Shown here: positions 31,060 through 40,746 of the stretch, one piece after another
Layout: each line of letters starts with the position of its first letter
How positions within the stretch are numbered: the first letter of the stretch is position 1
Assembly (NCBI RefSeq): GCF_000234665.1
Contig: NC_018307.1
Location: 124,001-188,000, forward strand
From: Leishmania mexicana MHOM/GT/2001/U1103
Lineage: Eukaryota > Euglenozoa > Kinetoplastea > Trypanosomatida > Trypanosomatidae
Direction: 5' to 3'
Length of the DNA stretch: 64,000 bases
The notes under the pieces: generated by a model
The model's database searches: none
What the model saw: only the letters and a program-made list of their open reading frames with translations
What the model was told of the DNA's origin: nothing
Made by a program: the position numbers and the translations under genes

Positions 31060-31388
31060 ACCATCACCCACCCACCCAAGCACGCACAGACGCGGAGTCG
31101 CCGCAGTGGGCCCAGGACGAGAAGAGTGGCGTCCCGACACCGCTCGCACGTGTCCTTTCTATCGCCATTCTCTTGCTTCCGTGGTTCCGTCCTGTGCACC
31201 CCTCTAGACGCACAGGAGCGCGCGCGAAGTGTCGTTGATACCCACCGCCCTCCTCCTTCTCCTCCCAAAAAACAAACAAGCAAACTCTATCAGACAGGTA
31301 GGCCCGCAGAGCGGCCCGCTAGACACTACCTCTTCCCCCACGAGTGACGCATGCGCATGCGTTCATAGAGCCTCCGCTGCGTCTCGCC

Positions 31389-31466
31389 TTCTCCACCCCT
31401 CCTCCTCCTCCTCCCCCCCCCCCCACGTGCTTCGCCCCTGTGCTCCTCTTCTCTTATGCTCCTCAG
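31389..31466 (+). promoter_or_regulatory. Probable trans-splice acceptor for the NEMP-like gene
   Basis: C/T-rich sequence with a C11 run and then CTCTTCTCTTATGCTCCTCAG, the AG being at 31465-31466. The 5' UTR is about 95 bases. The fit to the consensus is very good. Confidence 0.6.
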
Positions 31467-31561
31467 GCTTGAGTATAGACTCCGTGGTTGTGGTCGTCGT
31501 GCGTGTAGGTCTACTGGTCGTGTCGTACGGTGCAGTCCATCACCGCCATCAGTGCCGCAGC

Positions 31562-34462
31562 ATGGAGCCTCTCACACAGCGTTGTTGCGGCGTGTCCGCG
31601 TCGTCTGCCAGACGGTCGTCGTCGTCGTCGTTGGCGGCGGCGAGAACGCGGTTGTTTATTCCCTTCTGTAGCGTCCTTCTCCTGCTGGCCTGCCACGCAG
31701 CCTGCGCTGCATCGTCGGCGAGCGATGAAGGCATCGACCACGGGCACGCAAGAGGCAAGAGTGGCGCGGCAGCGCACCACATCGACAGCAGCATCGGCCA
31801 CATCGCCGCACCGAGCACGAGTGCGCAGACCGGCAGAGCTGCCTCAGCACCGATGCGTCACACAACAGGGACAACACGCGCGGCCGGCCTGCCGACATGC
31901 CAGGAGCTGTACGCCACGTTCCCCTTCTCCTCCTCGCCGCTACTGTCGGGTGACTGCGTGCTTCCCCGCATCAGCAAGCAACTGACCGGCGACCGCAGGG
32001 AGGACCTCCTGCAGCGAGCCTCGTCGGCGGAGGCGGCGGCGCGCATCTTCACCTGGCACATCGGGCCACGCACACCGGCGCACCAAGCCCCGCTGCAGAG
32101 CACGTTCCCGAGCTACTTCATGAACGTCAGCACCGCTGCCGCCGCTACAGCCGATGGATCGCGGCTCTCCAGCGGCGCCGCTGGGGGCGTGCAAGGAGAG
32201 CTACTGTCCGATGCTGCAACGGCGTGGCGCGTGCGCAGCTACAACGCCCTGTACTCGGATGAAGGACGTGCAGCGGCTGGCTCTCTCTCCTCAGGCCGGC
32301 ACCGCGGCACCGCCGGCGTCCGAAGTGGAGCGCACGGCAGCAATGCACAAGCGGGCAAGAGAGGTGGTGACGCATCATCGTTGTCGCTCATGAGGTCTGT
32401 GCGCGCCGTCGTACAACCCATCGCCAGTGTTGTTGCGGTTATCGTGGACCTGTCTGGACTCGGGTATTACGTCCGGTGCTCCGTGACGGAGGTCACTGCC
32501 AACCTGCGCGTGTTTGCGTGGCGCAGCGCCACGGCGTGGGCACAGGTTTTCATGCGCCGACGGGTGGTTCTGCGCATTCATATTGAATCGTGGTTCGGCC
32601 CGGCCGCAGCAGCGTCGGTGGCGGCTGATGAGGGCGTCAACAAAGGTGGTGCCGGGGGCGGCGATGGCACGGCACAGAGCGGCATGCCCGCTCACGTGAT
32701 GCTCTCCCGCATGGCGATGTCGACCTACAGCTCGACTTCGCTGCTTCGCGTGGTTTCCTTTCCGCCCGTTGTGCAACTCGTGCCGAGCACGCAGTCGCGC
32801 CCGGCAGCCGCGTCGTTTGTATGCTCGCTACCGGCCGTCCACGCAGCCTCGCTGCTACTCGAGGAAGATGCGGCGGCACGACGGCGAGAAGCTCAGCAAG
32901 CGGCGGCAGCGGCGGGGGTGGTGGTGTTCCCAAGAGGGCGACGGCAGCGTGCACGCACAGGTCCGCCGTCGTCCCCGCCGAGCACGCAACCATGGACGGT
33001 GTCTATCATGAAGGATGTGGTCAGCCTTGCCGCCCGCTTGCTCTTGGGCACGAGCCGCGGGGATGACACGGCAGCCGCTGCAGCGGCTGCGTGGTCACGT
33101 GCGACGTCTATTTCGGCCGATGACGGTGTCTCGAGGTCGGCTGCTGTTGCCGCTGCACGCGGATTCCTGGCTCGTGTACGAGAGGAGCTGGGCCCACATC
33201 AGAACTTTGGCGAGTCGGTTCTCCCCATCGCCCTTCAGCAGATGGTCGGCAGCCGCACGATGCACACGCACGCGCAACTCGTGGAGAAGGAGGTGGTCGT
33301 GGAAGGTGAGGTGCAGGAGACGTTTTACCTGCAGTGGGAAGCGTCGCTGCCGGCCGGCAAACCGATGTGTTTCGCACTCGCAGCCCTGCCGCCGTCCTCG
33401 TCCAACATGGGGGCGGCCGCGGCGGGCACGCCTCTTCAGTCGCCCGCCGCAGCCGATCATCTTCCAGTGTCGTTGGAGGAGACGTGCAGCTTCGATGTTC
33501 TGTGGCTGCAGATGCTCATCATGGCATGGGTGGTGTGGCAGCTCGAGCGGCACGTCGCGCAGAGCCCTCTCGTGAAGCAGCTTGTGACGGGCCTTTGCGG
33601 CATTCTGCTGCTGCTGCTCCTGCTTCTCTGGTACGTGATCCGCCGTCTGCAGGGCACCTCGCTCCAGCTGGCCATGCTTGCCATGGCGTTGCTGCTGGGT
33701 GGGTCGACGGCGATGATGGACGGTCTTCTGAATGCCGTGAGGAGCATCCACTACGTGATCCTGTCCCTGTCAGAGCCCGCGTCAGGTGGTGGGCGTGGGT
33801 GGGCCGGTGCTGAAGGCGGCGGCGACGCGGATGACGACTCCTCTTCCGCACTGAGTGTCCTCGTGGTTCTCGGCTCCGGCCTTCTTGTGCTCATGTGCGT
33901 CGGCAGCGGAATCCTGCTCCACTGGCTCGTCCCGCCCGCTATTCTGCGCGCCGCAACGTTCTGGTGCGTGCGGGTGCTGCTCTGGACACTATGGGGGCTG
34001 TGCGCACTGCGCAACACCGAGGCGACAGCGGTAGCGGTTCTCCTGCGGACACTGTGGCAGGCGCGGTCGCTTGCATGCGCCACGCCGTGCTTCTCATCGC
34101 CGGCAGAGCACGGCAAGCGCGTTTGGTTTTCAGACAATGACCCGCTTGAAGAGGTGCCGCCGGACGCGCGGCAAGCGCGTGGGTACGTGACGCCGCTGAC
34201 GGTCTCCTCGTGGGCCCCCACCTCGGGCAGAAGCGGCAGGGGGTACGCCAGTCTGCTTACCTCGGAGGCCCGACTGAAGCGCTACGAGGAGGAGGGTGCG
34301 GAGTGCACTCGGCATGCGCTGGAGGCGCTGGCAGCGCACCTGCGCGCCAATCCGGGTCGCTACGCGACGCGGCTTCGCGACCCGAATGCCGTGCAGCACT
34401 GGGCTGGCGCCGCGAGCACAGAGACGGACGAAGAGGCGGAAGAGGTGACGGCGGCAGGGTAG
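31562..34462 (+). CDS. NEMP-like (TMEM194) nuclear-envelope membrane protein
   Basis: A 966-residue protein with a signal peptide (hydrophobic core about residues 31-48), a large lumenal region (50-640) with two ordered blocks (about 115-240 and 280-345) between Ala/Ser-rich linkers, then about five closely spaced membrane helices (roughly 646-662, 668-693, 700-725, 763-795, 797-816) and a soluble C-terminal tail. The tail contains LLTSEARLKRYEEEG followed by A-E-C-T-R-H-A-L-E-A-L (G912 to L923). This matches the conserved end of NEMP proteins, where G-x3-TR-x-ALE-x-L follows an LLTEEEY-like stretch. Signal peptide, lumenal domain, five helices and this tail are the NEMP plan. Animal NEMPs sit in the inner nuclear membrane, stiffen the envelope and matter for fertility. 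The protein is about twice the animal length because of low-complexity inserts. ATG 31562 is the first in frame after the acceptor. Confidence 0.65.
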   Translation: MEPLTQRCCGVSASSARRSSSSSLAAARTRLFIPFCSVLLLLACHAACAASSASDEGIDHGHARGKSGAAAHHIDSSIGHIAAPSTSAQTGRAASAPMRHTTGTTRAAGLPTCQELYATFPFSSSPLLSGDCVLPRISKQLTGDRREDLLQRASSAEAAARIFTWHIGPRTPAHQAPLQSTFPSYFMNVSTAAAATADGSRLSSGAAGGVQGELLSDAATAWRVRSYNALYSDEGRAAAGSLSSGRHRGTAGVRSGAHGSNAQAGKRGGDASSLSLMRSVRAVVQPIASVVAVIVDLSGLGYYVRCSVTEVTANLRVFAWRSATAWAQVFMRRRVVLRIHIESWFGPAAAASVAADEGVNKGGAGGGDGTAQSGMPAHVMLSRMAMSTYSSTSLLRVVSFPPVVQLVPSTQSRPAAASFVCSLPAVHAASLLLEEDAAARRREAQQAAAAAGVVVFPRGRRQRARTGPPSSPPSTQPWTVSIMKDVVSLAARLLLGTSRGDDTAAAAAAAWSRATSISADDGVSRSAAVAAARGFLARVREELGPHQNFGESVLPIALQQMVGSRTMHTHAQLVEKEVVVEGEVQETFYLQWEASLPAGKPMCFALAALPPSSSNMGAAAAGTPLQSPAAADHLPVSLEETCSFDVLWLQMLIMAWVVWQLERHVAQSPLVKQLVTGLCGILLLLLLLLWYVIRRLQGTSLQLAMLAMALLLGGSTAMMDGLLNAVRSIHYVILSLSEPASGGGRGWAGAEGGGDADDDSSSALSVLVVLGSGLLVLMCVGSGILLHWLVPPAILRAATFWCVRVLLWTLWGLCALRNTEATAVAVLLRTLWQARSLACATPCFSSPAEHGKRVWFSDNDPLEEVPPDARQARGYVTPLTVSSWAPTSGRSGRGYASLLTSEARLKRYEEEGAECTRHALEALAAHLRANPGRYATRLRDPNAVQHWAGAASTETDEEAEEVTAAG

Positions 34463-35943
34463 AAGCTGAGCAGCGAGGCGGCGGCACGAAGGCTCTAAGG
34501 GTGCGCCAGCATTATCTTTGGAGTGTGGTCTCCCTCCGAATGCACAGCCCCACGCCGCTTGCCCTCCACACACACACGCACACGCACACGCACACGCGCA
34601 CCACTTTTCCCTCTCCTTGCCATGCATCACCTCCAACGCACAACGAGCCTGGGGGGGGGGGGCGTTGCCATCCCTTCGGGCATGTCTGTGTGGTGTGTGT
34701 GCGACATGGCTGTCTACCCTTTGAGGGGGGATGAGGAGGGGGAGGAGGAGGAGGGGATCGAGCGCGACACGCCGTGCCGGCAGCCGGTCATGCGCAGAGT
34801 GCGCGCGGTCGGAGACGGTAGAAGGGAAATGGGAACGGGGAACGCGTGACGCGAGCGTCGTGCAGACAGAATATACCTTGATGTAGCTGGGAAGACAGGA
34901 GGAAGAAGAGATGGGCGCAGGGGTGGGGGGCGGGGGCGTCATCGATGTGCCTCTTCCAGTCTCAACCGCCCTATCCCCACGCCACGCAGCCCCTTCCCAC
35001 TCCTCATACCCCTTTCACGGTGGCCGGCGACTGCCTTCGTTGAGTGTCCATCTCATCTCTAGACGATCTCCCGTCCTCCCCCGACTCTCTGCGCCTTCTC
35101 CCCCTCGCTGTGTCTGTGTGTCCAGCACCTCTCTTCCACGGAGCAGTCCACCACACGACTCCAGTAGGTATATAAGGGCCAGACAAGCACCCACGTGTTG
35201 CGCGTGCAAACCCCTGACTCCCCCCCCCTTACACCCACCCCTCCCCTCCCTCCCTCAGGACATCATCGCACAGACACACGGGTGCGACCGTGCAAGAGAG
35301 ACCCTCACGCTGCGTCCACCTCCTCTCGCCTCAGCGCGCCGGGCCTATCCGACGCACACGCACGCATGCACGCACGCCTCTTCTCCTCCTCTGCCGCAGT
35401 GATTGTTCTTGTTCCAAAAGCCAGCTCGCTGTGCGTGTCCATCGCACCTCTGCCTGCGACGGTGCCTCGGGGTGTCTGTGCGCGTGCGTGCGTGTGTGTG
35501 TGCTGTCCTTTCGGGGCCTCCTCCCCCTCTCGCACCGGACACTCCCACCACATCATTGTTCTCCACCTCCTTGTCTTGGCTTACCTTTCCCCGACCACCA
35601 CCACCACCACACACACCTCCTCCTCATTGCGTGACATCACCTGCGCGCCCTCACTCCCTCCATACAACGCCCCACCCCCCCCCCTCAGCACATCCTCTGG
35701 AGCACACGCAGCTGCTTGCTCGCACCTCACGCGCGCTCGCCTCTCTCCCCTGCGTAGGACGGAAGAGGAAGACACGGCAACAGCGGCAGACACAAGCTGA
35801 GACAGCCGCCGGCGAGCGAGCCATCCACGCCGTGCGTTATCACAACACCATCCGCGGGGAGAGGGGGAGGCGGCCTTACCTGCTCAGCACAGATAGCAGA
35901 ACGCACCGAACAAGACCTCAGCTCGTGTCGTCTCATCGACGTG
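34463..35943. other. Intergenic region, NEMP-like to ankyrin-DHHC gene
   Basis: No gene. Contains a CA/CG-type repeat near 34567-34600, a G run near 34653-34662, GA-rich purine sequence near 34728-34760, and several poly-pyrimidine tracts (35220-35260, 35675-35688). Confidence 0.7.
35667..35688 (+). promoter_or_regulatory. Probable trans-splice acceptor for the ankyrin-DHHC gene
   Basis: CCCCACCCCCCCCCCTCAG-type sequence with AG at 35687-35688, giving a 5' UTR of about 255 bases before ATG 35944. Confidence 0.5.
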
Positions 35944-38900
35944 ATGCTGCAGCACATGAAGGGGATATGGGACCGGCATGTTGGGCTCGACGAGTACCTG
36001 CCCGGTACCCCGAACCCGGAGCGCTGGCACCACCACAACCCCGCAGATGATTTCCCTTACGACGTCATGGTCCGCAGCACCTCTGCATCGGCAGCGGAGC
36101 AGCATCGCAATCGCACAGCAGCGGAGCGGCTCTTGCGAGAGCACGACGCCGTGCGTCGCCGCCAGTTCCCGTCGTGCTTCGAGGAGGCCTGCGCCTACGG
36201 CAACCTGCAGGCCGTTATATTGATGTGGTCGCAGGGCATCGTCGATATCCCCACGCGGCGGGCGGTGTACGAGGGCAACAACGCCTCCTCCCTCATGTGG
36301 GCCGCCTTCAAGGGGCACCTGTCCATTGTGCGGTTCCTCGTCGACCACGGCGCGCCGCTCGAGGCGGTCAACGCGCTCGGCCACACAGCATTGCAGTGGG
36401 CCATTACCGGCGGGCACACGGACGTTGTTCGTTACCTTCTCGACCACGGCGCCGACCCGAGCCACCGCGATCGCCAGGGCTTCGACGCCTCCTTCACAGC
36501 CGTGCAGAGCGGCCACCTTGCTCTGCTGCTCATGCTCACCGAAGACGCGGCGCGCGAGGCCCGCCTCCTGCAGGTCAGCGATCACGGCCTCGTCTTCTAC
36601 AAGCCGTCCTCGGAGCAGCAGGCGCGGGCCGCCACGCTTGAGAACCCGCGCACAAAGAAGCCATACTACCTGCTGAACCCGCAGCAGCGTGATGTGGAGG
36701 GGCACACGCTCATGCACTGGGCCGCCTACTGCAACTCTCCTGCGACGTGCCAATACCTGCTAGACCATTGGGGCTACGACGTGGATGCGCAGGACAGCCA
36801 TGGCCGCACGCCGCTGGTGTGGGCCGCGCGCGAGGGCTTCTCTGAGGTGATGGAGCTGCTTCTCAGCCGCGGCGCCGACCGGCACATCCCGGACAGTGAT
36901 GGCTGGACGGCGTTGCAGCACGCCCGCGTCCGCAATCATCCGGAGGCAGTCTATGTGCTCGAGTCGTACCCCGTGTCGAGCCTGACAGCTGCCACGGCGG
37001 CGACCACCTCCGACAACGCGCTTGCTGACCGCGAGTTCGGCGAGCTGGCCGACTCGGTGAAGGCAGCGCTGCTCGAAGTGTCCGCAGAGGCCACCATCAA
37101 CACCACCAGCAGAGGTCGGTACGTATGCGTGCGGGACCGCCGAGCTACCGGCACCTTGCACATGATCCGCAGAAACAACGCCTTCGCCATGATGGCCGTC
37201 GCGGGCCCCATGTACCTCGCCCTCACCTTCCTTATGATGAAGGTGCTGCCACCCATCGCAAGCTACCTTCCGCTTGGCACGTTCTTCTTCAAAAATCTCC
37301 TGTGGTCCATGCTGGCGCCGCGGCCGACGCAGACGAGCCGCAGCGGGCCGCCGCCACCGCTGATCAAGCAGGTTGGTATTCCGCTGAGCATCGCGGAGTC
37401 CATGCGCGGCACGTGGCGCTTCCGCCTGCGCGACCCGATAAACCTGTTCATCTGGCTCACCTTCCTGGTCGTCCAGGTGTGGGCGTGGAACAGCCTGGGG
37501 CTGGTGCCGCTCTTCTCCTTCTCCGGTGGCGACGCCGCCACAGCACAGGAGCGCCAGGCGGCGTCGGCAGCCGCGGCAGCGCTGTGGGGCACGAGCGCTA
37601 CGTCGACCGCCGACGGCACCGACCGGCAGCCCCTCATCCACTATTTCGGTCTTTCTTTCATCCGCCTGCTCACGTTCCGGTCGAGCCCGCTGGACGAGTT
37701 CCAGGCCGACACCGTCGCCGCCACCCCGGCCTTCGTGGCCGCCGAGAAGGCGTACATGGCGCAGTCGAACAACCTCGTGCGCTGGGTCCTCATGCTGCTC
37801 CTGCTAACCTCCGTCACATGCGCGGTGCTGTGCAAGCTGCTCGCTGGCCGGTCGATGATGCGCGCGTCGGAGGAGGGCACGTTGCGCACGTCGCCACTTT
37901 GGCGCATCCTCGCGTCGCGGCAGTACCGCTGGCTCCACCCGCGCTTCTTCTCCCAGGAGCGCCACATGCAGATCCCGCTGCGCGCCTTCCACTGTCGTGA
38001 GCGTGACGTCGTCGTGCGTGGCTACGACAGCTACTCGAGTCTGCTGGACAGCCCGATCGGACGCTCGAATCACCTCGTGTTCGTGTTGTCGATGACGTGC
38101 TTCGTGCTGTTCGAGCTGCTGGTGATGGTGTGGGGAACGCAGCAGACGCGCGTGCGGCTGCGCTGCCCAGAGCGCGTGCCGTGGTATCGCGACGCCTTCT
38201 TCGCCTTTCAGACCACCGAGGCGATGGCGGCAACCGCTGCCGCCAGAGGAGCAACGCCGGTGATGACGTGGGACAACACAAGCCTACAGACGGTGGCGCC
38301 GTCCATGCTAGCTGCCGCGACGCCTGTCTTGAGCTTCGCCTGGCTGAACACCGCGATGGAAGTGTGGCTTCACGGGCTGCCGTGTCGCCAGTACCGCCTC
38401 CTGGACGAGATCACGATGAACTATGTCAAGGCAGCAGCCGCGTCCGCCGCAGCAGCGGAGCAGAAGCCGTCTTTCCTTGTTAGCTACGTGCATTGGGGAA
38501 CCTTTCTCTTCCGCTACTACCTCTGGCCGACGCGTGCCTCGATGCTTGGGGTGTGGGTGCTGCACTACAGCGCCGCCGCCGCCGTCTTGATAAGCTGTGT
38601 TGCCGTGCGCCAGTGGATCGGTGTGTGGTGCGGCGCCACTCGCATGGAGCTGGCAAACCCGCTCGCGCAGGGCAGCGATGGCGAGCTCGTGTCGATCTTC
38701 CCGAAGGACCCGCAACAGGCGCAGCGGGTTGTGCCCATCGACGACGACGAAGAGCGCTACTACGCGACCGTGTGTCCGTCCAAGGCGCGCAGTATTACCA
38801 CCGGCACAGCGGCAGCGGCGGCGGACGGCCGCGGTCGGTGTCTGTACGCAGAGGGCAACGGCATCGTCAACGTTCTCGCCTTCCTGCTGGGCCGGAATGG

Positions 38901-38970
38901 GAAGCGCTGGGTGGGTGCCATGACGGTGTCGTCCCACAACACCCCGGTGAAGACCCCGATGCTGTCGTGA
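35944..38970 (+). CDS. Ankyrin-repeat DHHC-family protein with degenerate active site
   Basis: A 1008-residue protein built like the ankyrin palmitoyltransferases Akr1 and HIP14 (ZDHHC17). About five ankyrin repeats occupy residues 75-345 (for example SLMWAAFKGHLSIVRFL, GHTALQWA, HWAAYCN, GRTPLVWAA). About four hydrophobic segments follow (415-640), then a cysteine-rich-domain equivalent (about 668-710), and further membrane segments (710-735, 790-815, 870-895). The CRD aligns without gaps: the P-x-R-x2-HC stretch is kept (H683-C684), and from C684 the 27-residue spacing to N709-H710 is exact. However, the catalytic DHHC is D695-S696-Y697-S698 and almost all zinc-binding Cys are lost. A degraded TTxE-like stretch follows. 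It is probably a palmitoyltransferase pseudoenzyme that may still bind substrates through its ankyrin repeats. The ATG at 35944 is the first available. Confidence 0.72.
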   Translation: MLQHMKGIWDRHVGLDEYLPGTPNPERWHHHNPADDFPYDVMVRSTSASAAEQHRNRTAAERLLREHDAVRRRQFPSCFEEACAYGNLQAVILMWSQGIVDIPTRRAVYEGNNASSLMWAAFKGHLSIVRFLVDHGAPLEAVNALGHTALQWAITGGHTDVVRYLLDHGADPSHRDRQGFDASFTAVQSGHLALLLMLTEDAAREARLLQVSDHGLVFYKPSSEQQARAATLENPRTKKPYYLLNPQQRDVEGHTLMHWAAYCNSPATCQYLLDHWGYDVDAQDSHGRTPLVWAAREGFSEVMELLLSRGADRHIPDSDGWTALQHARVRNHPEAVYVLESYPVSSLTAATAATTSDNALADREFGELADSVKAALLEVSAEATINTTSRGRYVCVRDRRATGTLHMIRRNNAFAMMAVAGPMYLALTFLMMKVLPPIASYLPLGTFFFKNLLWSMLAPRPTQTSRSGPPPPLIKQVGIPLSIAESMRGTWRFRLRDPINLFIWLTFLVVQVWAWNSLGLVPLFSFSGGDAATAQERQAASAAAAALWGTSATSTADGTDRQPLIHYFGLSFIRLLTFRSSPLDEFQADTVAATPAFVAAEKAYMAQSNNLVRWVLMLLLLTSVTCAVLCKLLAGRSMMRASEEGTLRTSPLWRILASRQYRWLHPRFFSQERHMQIPLRAFHCRERDVVVRGYDSYSSLLDSPIGRSNHLVFVLSMTCFVLFELLVMVWGTQQTRVRLRCPERVPWYRDAFFAFQTTEAMAATAAARGATPVMTWDNTSLQTVAPSMLAAATPVLSFAWLNTAMEVWLHGLPCRQYRLLDEITMNYVKAAAASAAAAEQKPSFLVSYVHWGTFLFRYYLWPTRASMLGVWVLHYSAAAAVLISCVAVRQWIGVWCGATRMELANPLAQGSDGELVSIFPKDPQQAQRVVPIDDDEERYYATVCPSKARSITTGTAAAAADGRGRCLYAEGNGIVNVLAFLLGRNGKRWVGAMTVSSHNTPVKTPMLS

Positions 38971-39255
38971 GGCAGCGCCGGAGACCACAGGTATACGCGC
39001 GTGCATAGAGGCGGTTGCGCGTCCGTCCGTCCGTCTGTGTCGCACCATACACAGGCGCCTCGCAGGTGGCAACTTCGACGGTGTGGCTTCTCTCTCCCCC
39101 CTCGGGTTAGCGGTAGCACCGATGCACACCAGGGCTGCCGCTGACGCAGAGGGAGGGCGGTGTGGATCAGGGAGGTGACGGCGGGAAGCATCTTGCAGTG
39201 CGTGGTGTCTCGAGGCACCAGTGCTCCCACCTACCCGCCCCAACACCCTGTCTGT

Positions 39256-39287
<32 letters not shown>

Positions 39288-40521
39288 ACGGGGGAGGGAG
39301 AAGCCACACCACCACCGCCACCGCCATCACACCACACCCCGCCCTCCTCCTCCATCCCGTTGCCGACTGCCGAACCACCTCTGTTGCTGGCACAGGGTCA
39401 CACACCTACGACGTAGGGAGGGGGGAGGAGGTTCAGAGCGAAGCATCGCCACGGAGGTCCGCGGCGAGGCCCTGGGATGGCGTGGCGTCGGAGTGGCTCA
39501 GACGTGCCTCACACGTCCCCTCTCACTGCCCACTGGGGTGTCGGGAGCCTGAGTGCCATCCGGAGGGGAGGGGGCGATGCACCCAAGGGACGGCAACCGG
39601 CATAATGGGGGGGGGGGCTATGAGACAACCTGCGAGGCCTCGGGTGGTGAAAGCATGAGGCAAGGACCGGGCTTGGATGGCGGGGTCAGCGCGTTGCGGG
39701 TGACCCACGCGCGTGCCCGTCTGCGGCATGCTTCGCACCACGCGGATGTGGGGCGTCCTGTGACAGGGCCGGTGGGGGTCGAGTGGCGTTGGAGTTGGGT
39801 GTGGTGTGGCGGCGAGACGGTGTGTGCGGTGGCCACACCGCAGTAGAGAAACAACACCACTTCGCCGTGCTCTTATCAGACTTTGGAGGCATGCGTGTGC
39901 ATGCGGCATCGGCCCAAAACATGTCGCCACGGCGCTTCCCGCGGACAGTCGAGATACGCGACCGCAGAGGCCGCGGAGAGGGCGGGAGCGCGCCGCTGAT
40001 GAGCAGATCCTAACAACAACGAACGCAAGAAGAGTATGGGGTGTAGATGCCCCGCACCCACCCACGCAGCACACCGCGCACCGACGTTGTTCTTCCTCGC
40101 CGGATCTCGCGTGTTGGCGATCGAGTAGCTGCATCGCATCTCCCTCTGTCTCTCTCTCTCCTCAGCCCGCCTTCCTTCGGTGGGGAGCAGGAGGAGCAGG
40201 AGAGGGGGGAGGACGCGCCACCATCCGTCCTCCATGCCCCACCACCCTCCCCACTCGCGGAGCACACAAGGGCCCGCGAGTGCGCGCCTACCCCCACGCC
40301 TGTCCCGCCCTCGCACTACACCATCTCCTCCGCTCTTCCTCCTCCTCGTGTCCTTCGCCCCTTCCCCCCCCTCCTCCTCCCGCCGCCATCATCTGGTGGG
40401 TGCGTGCGCCATCCCATACAACGCGACAGCACAACAAAGAGCAACAACGAAGGCAAAGGACGTGTGCGTGCACGCGCGTGATTCGATTTCGCGTGCTGCA
40501 CACAACACGTACACACGCGCG

Positions 40522-40557
<36 letters not shown>

Positions 40558-40746
40558 CGTCAGCTCGTGCGTTCGGAAGAAAAAGGCGGGGCGGGACAAC
40601 GTGGAGAGAGAGCGGCACATCGTGTCGCTGTGACGGTAACCCGCATACACGCGCGGCCGCCCCGCACACATACACGCCGCTCTTGGCGTGTGCAGCTTGC
40701 TCTATCCGACGTTGTGCCTCACCCCCACCCCCACCCCTCCCACGCT
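38971..40746. other. Intergenic region, ankyrin-DHHC to TLC-like gene
   Basis: No gene. Contains (GT)n at 39262-39288 and 40527-40555, a G10 run near 39606-39615, and pyrimidine tracts near 40141-40163 and 40335-40382. Confidence 0.7.
40141..40165 (+). promoter_or_regulatory. Probable trans-splice acceptor for the TLC-like gene
   Basis: TCTCTCTCTCTCCTCAG with AG at 40164-40165 is an excellent acceptor. It leaves a 5' UTR of about 580 bases. A later C/T tract (40335-40382) could serve a shorter one, with its first AG near 40430. Confidence 0.45.

Larger units (their letters stand above)
27871..31561. other. Intergenic region with G-rich tract, gap, coding remnant and hairpin
   Basis: This 3.7 kb holds a G-run cluster (27938-27966), a 14-A tract next to a 12-bp palindrome (28039-28064), (GT)n near 28230-28247 and 28414-28434, gap 3, a possible frameshifted gene (29595-30319), a long hairpin (30773-30821) and (CA)n at 31024-31058. 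It ends with the splice signal of the NEMP-like gene. Apart from the remnant I see no gene. Confidence 0.65.
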
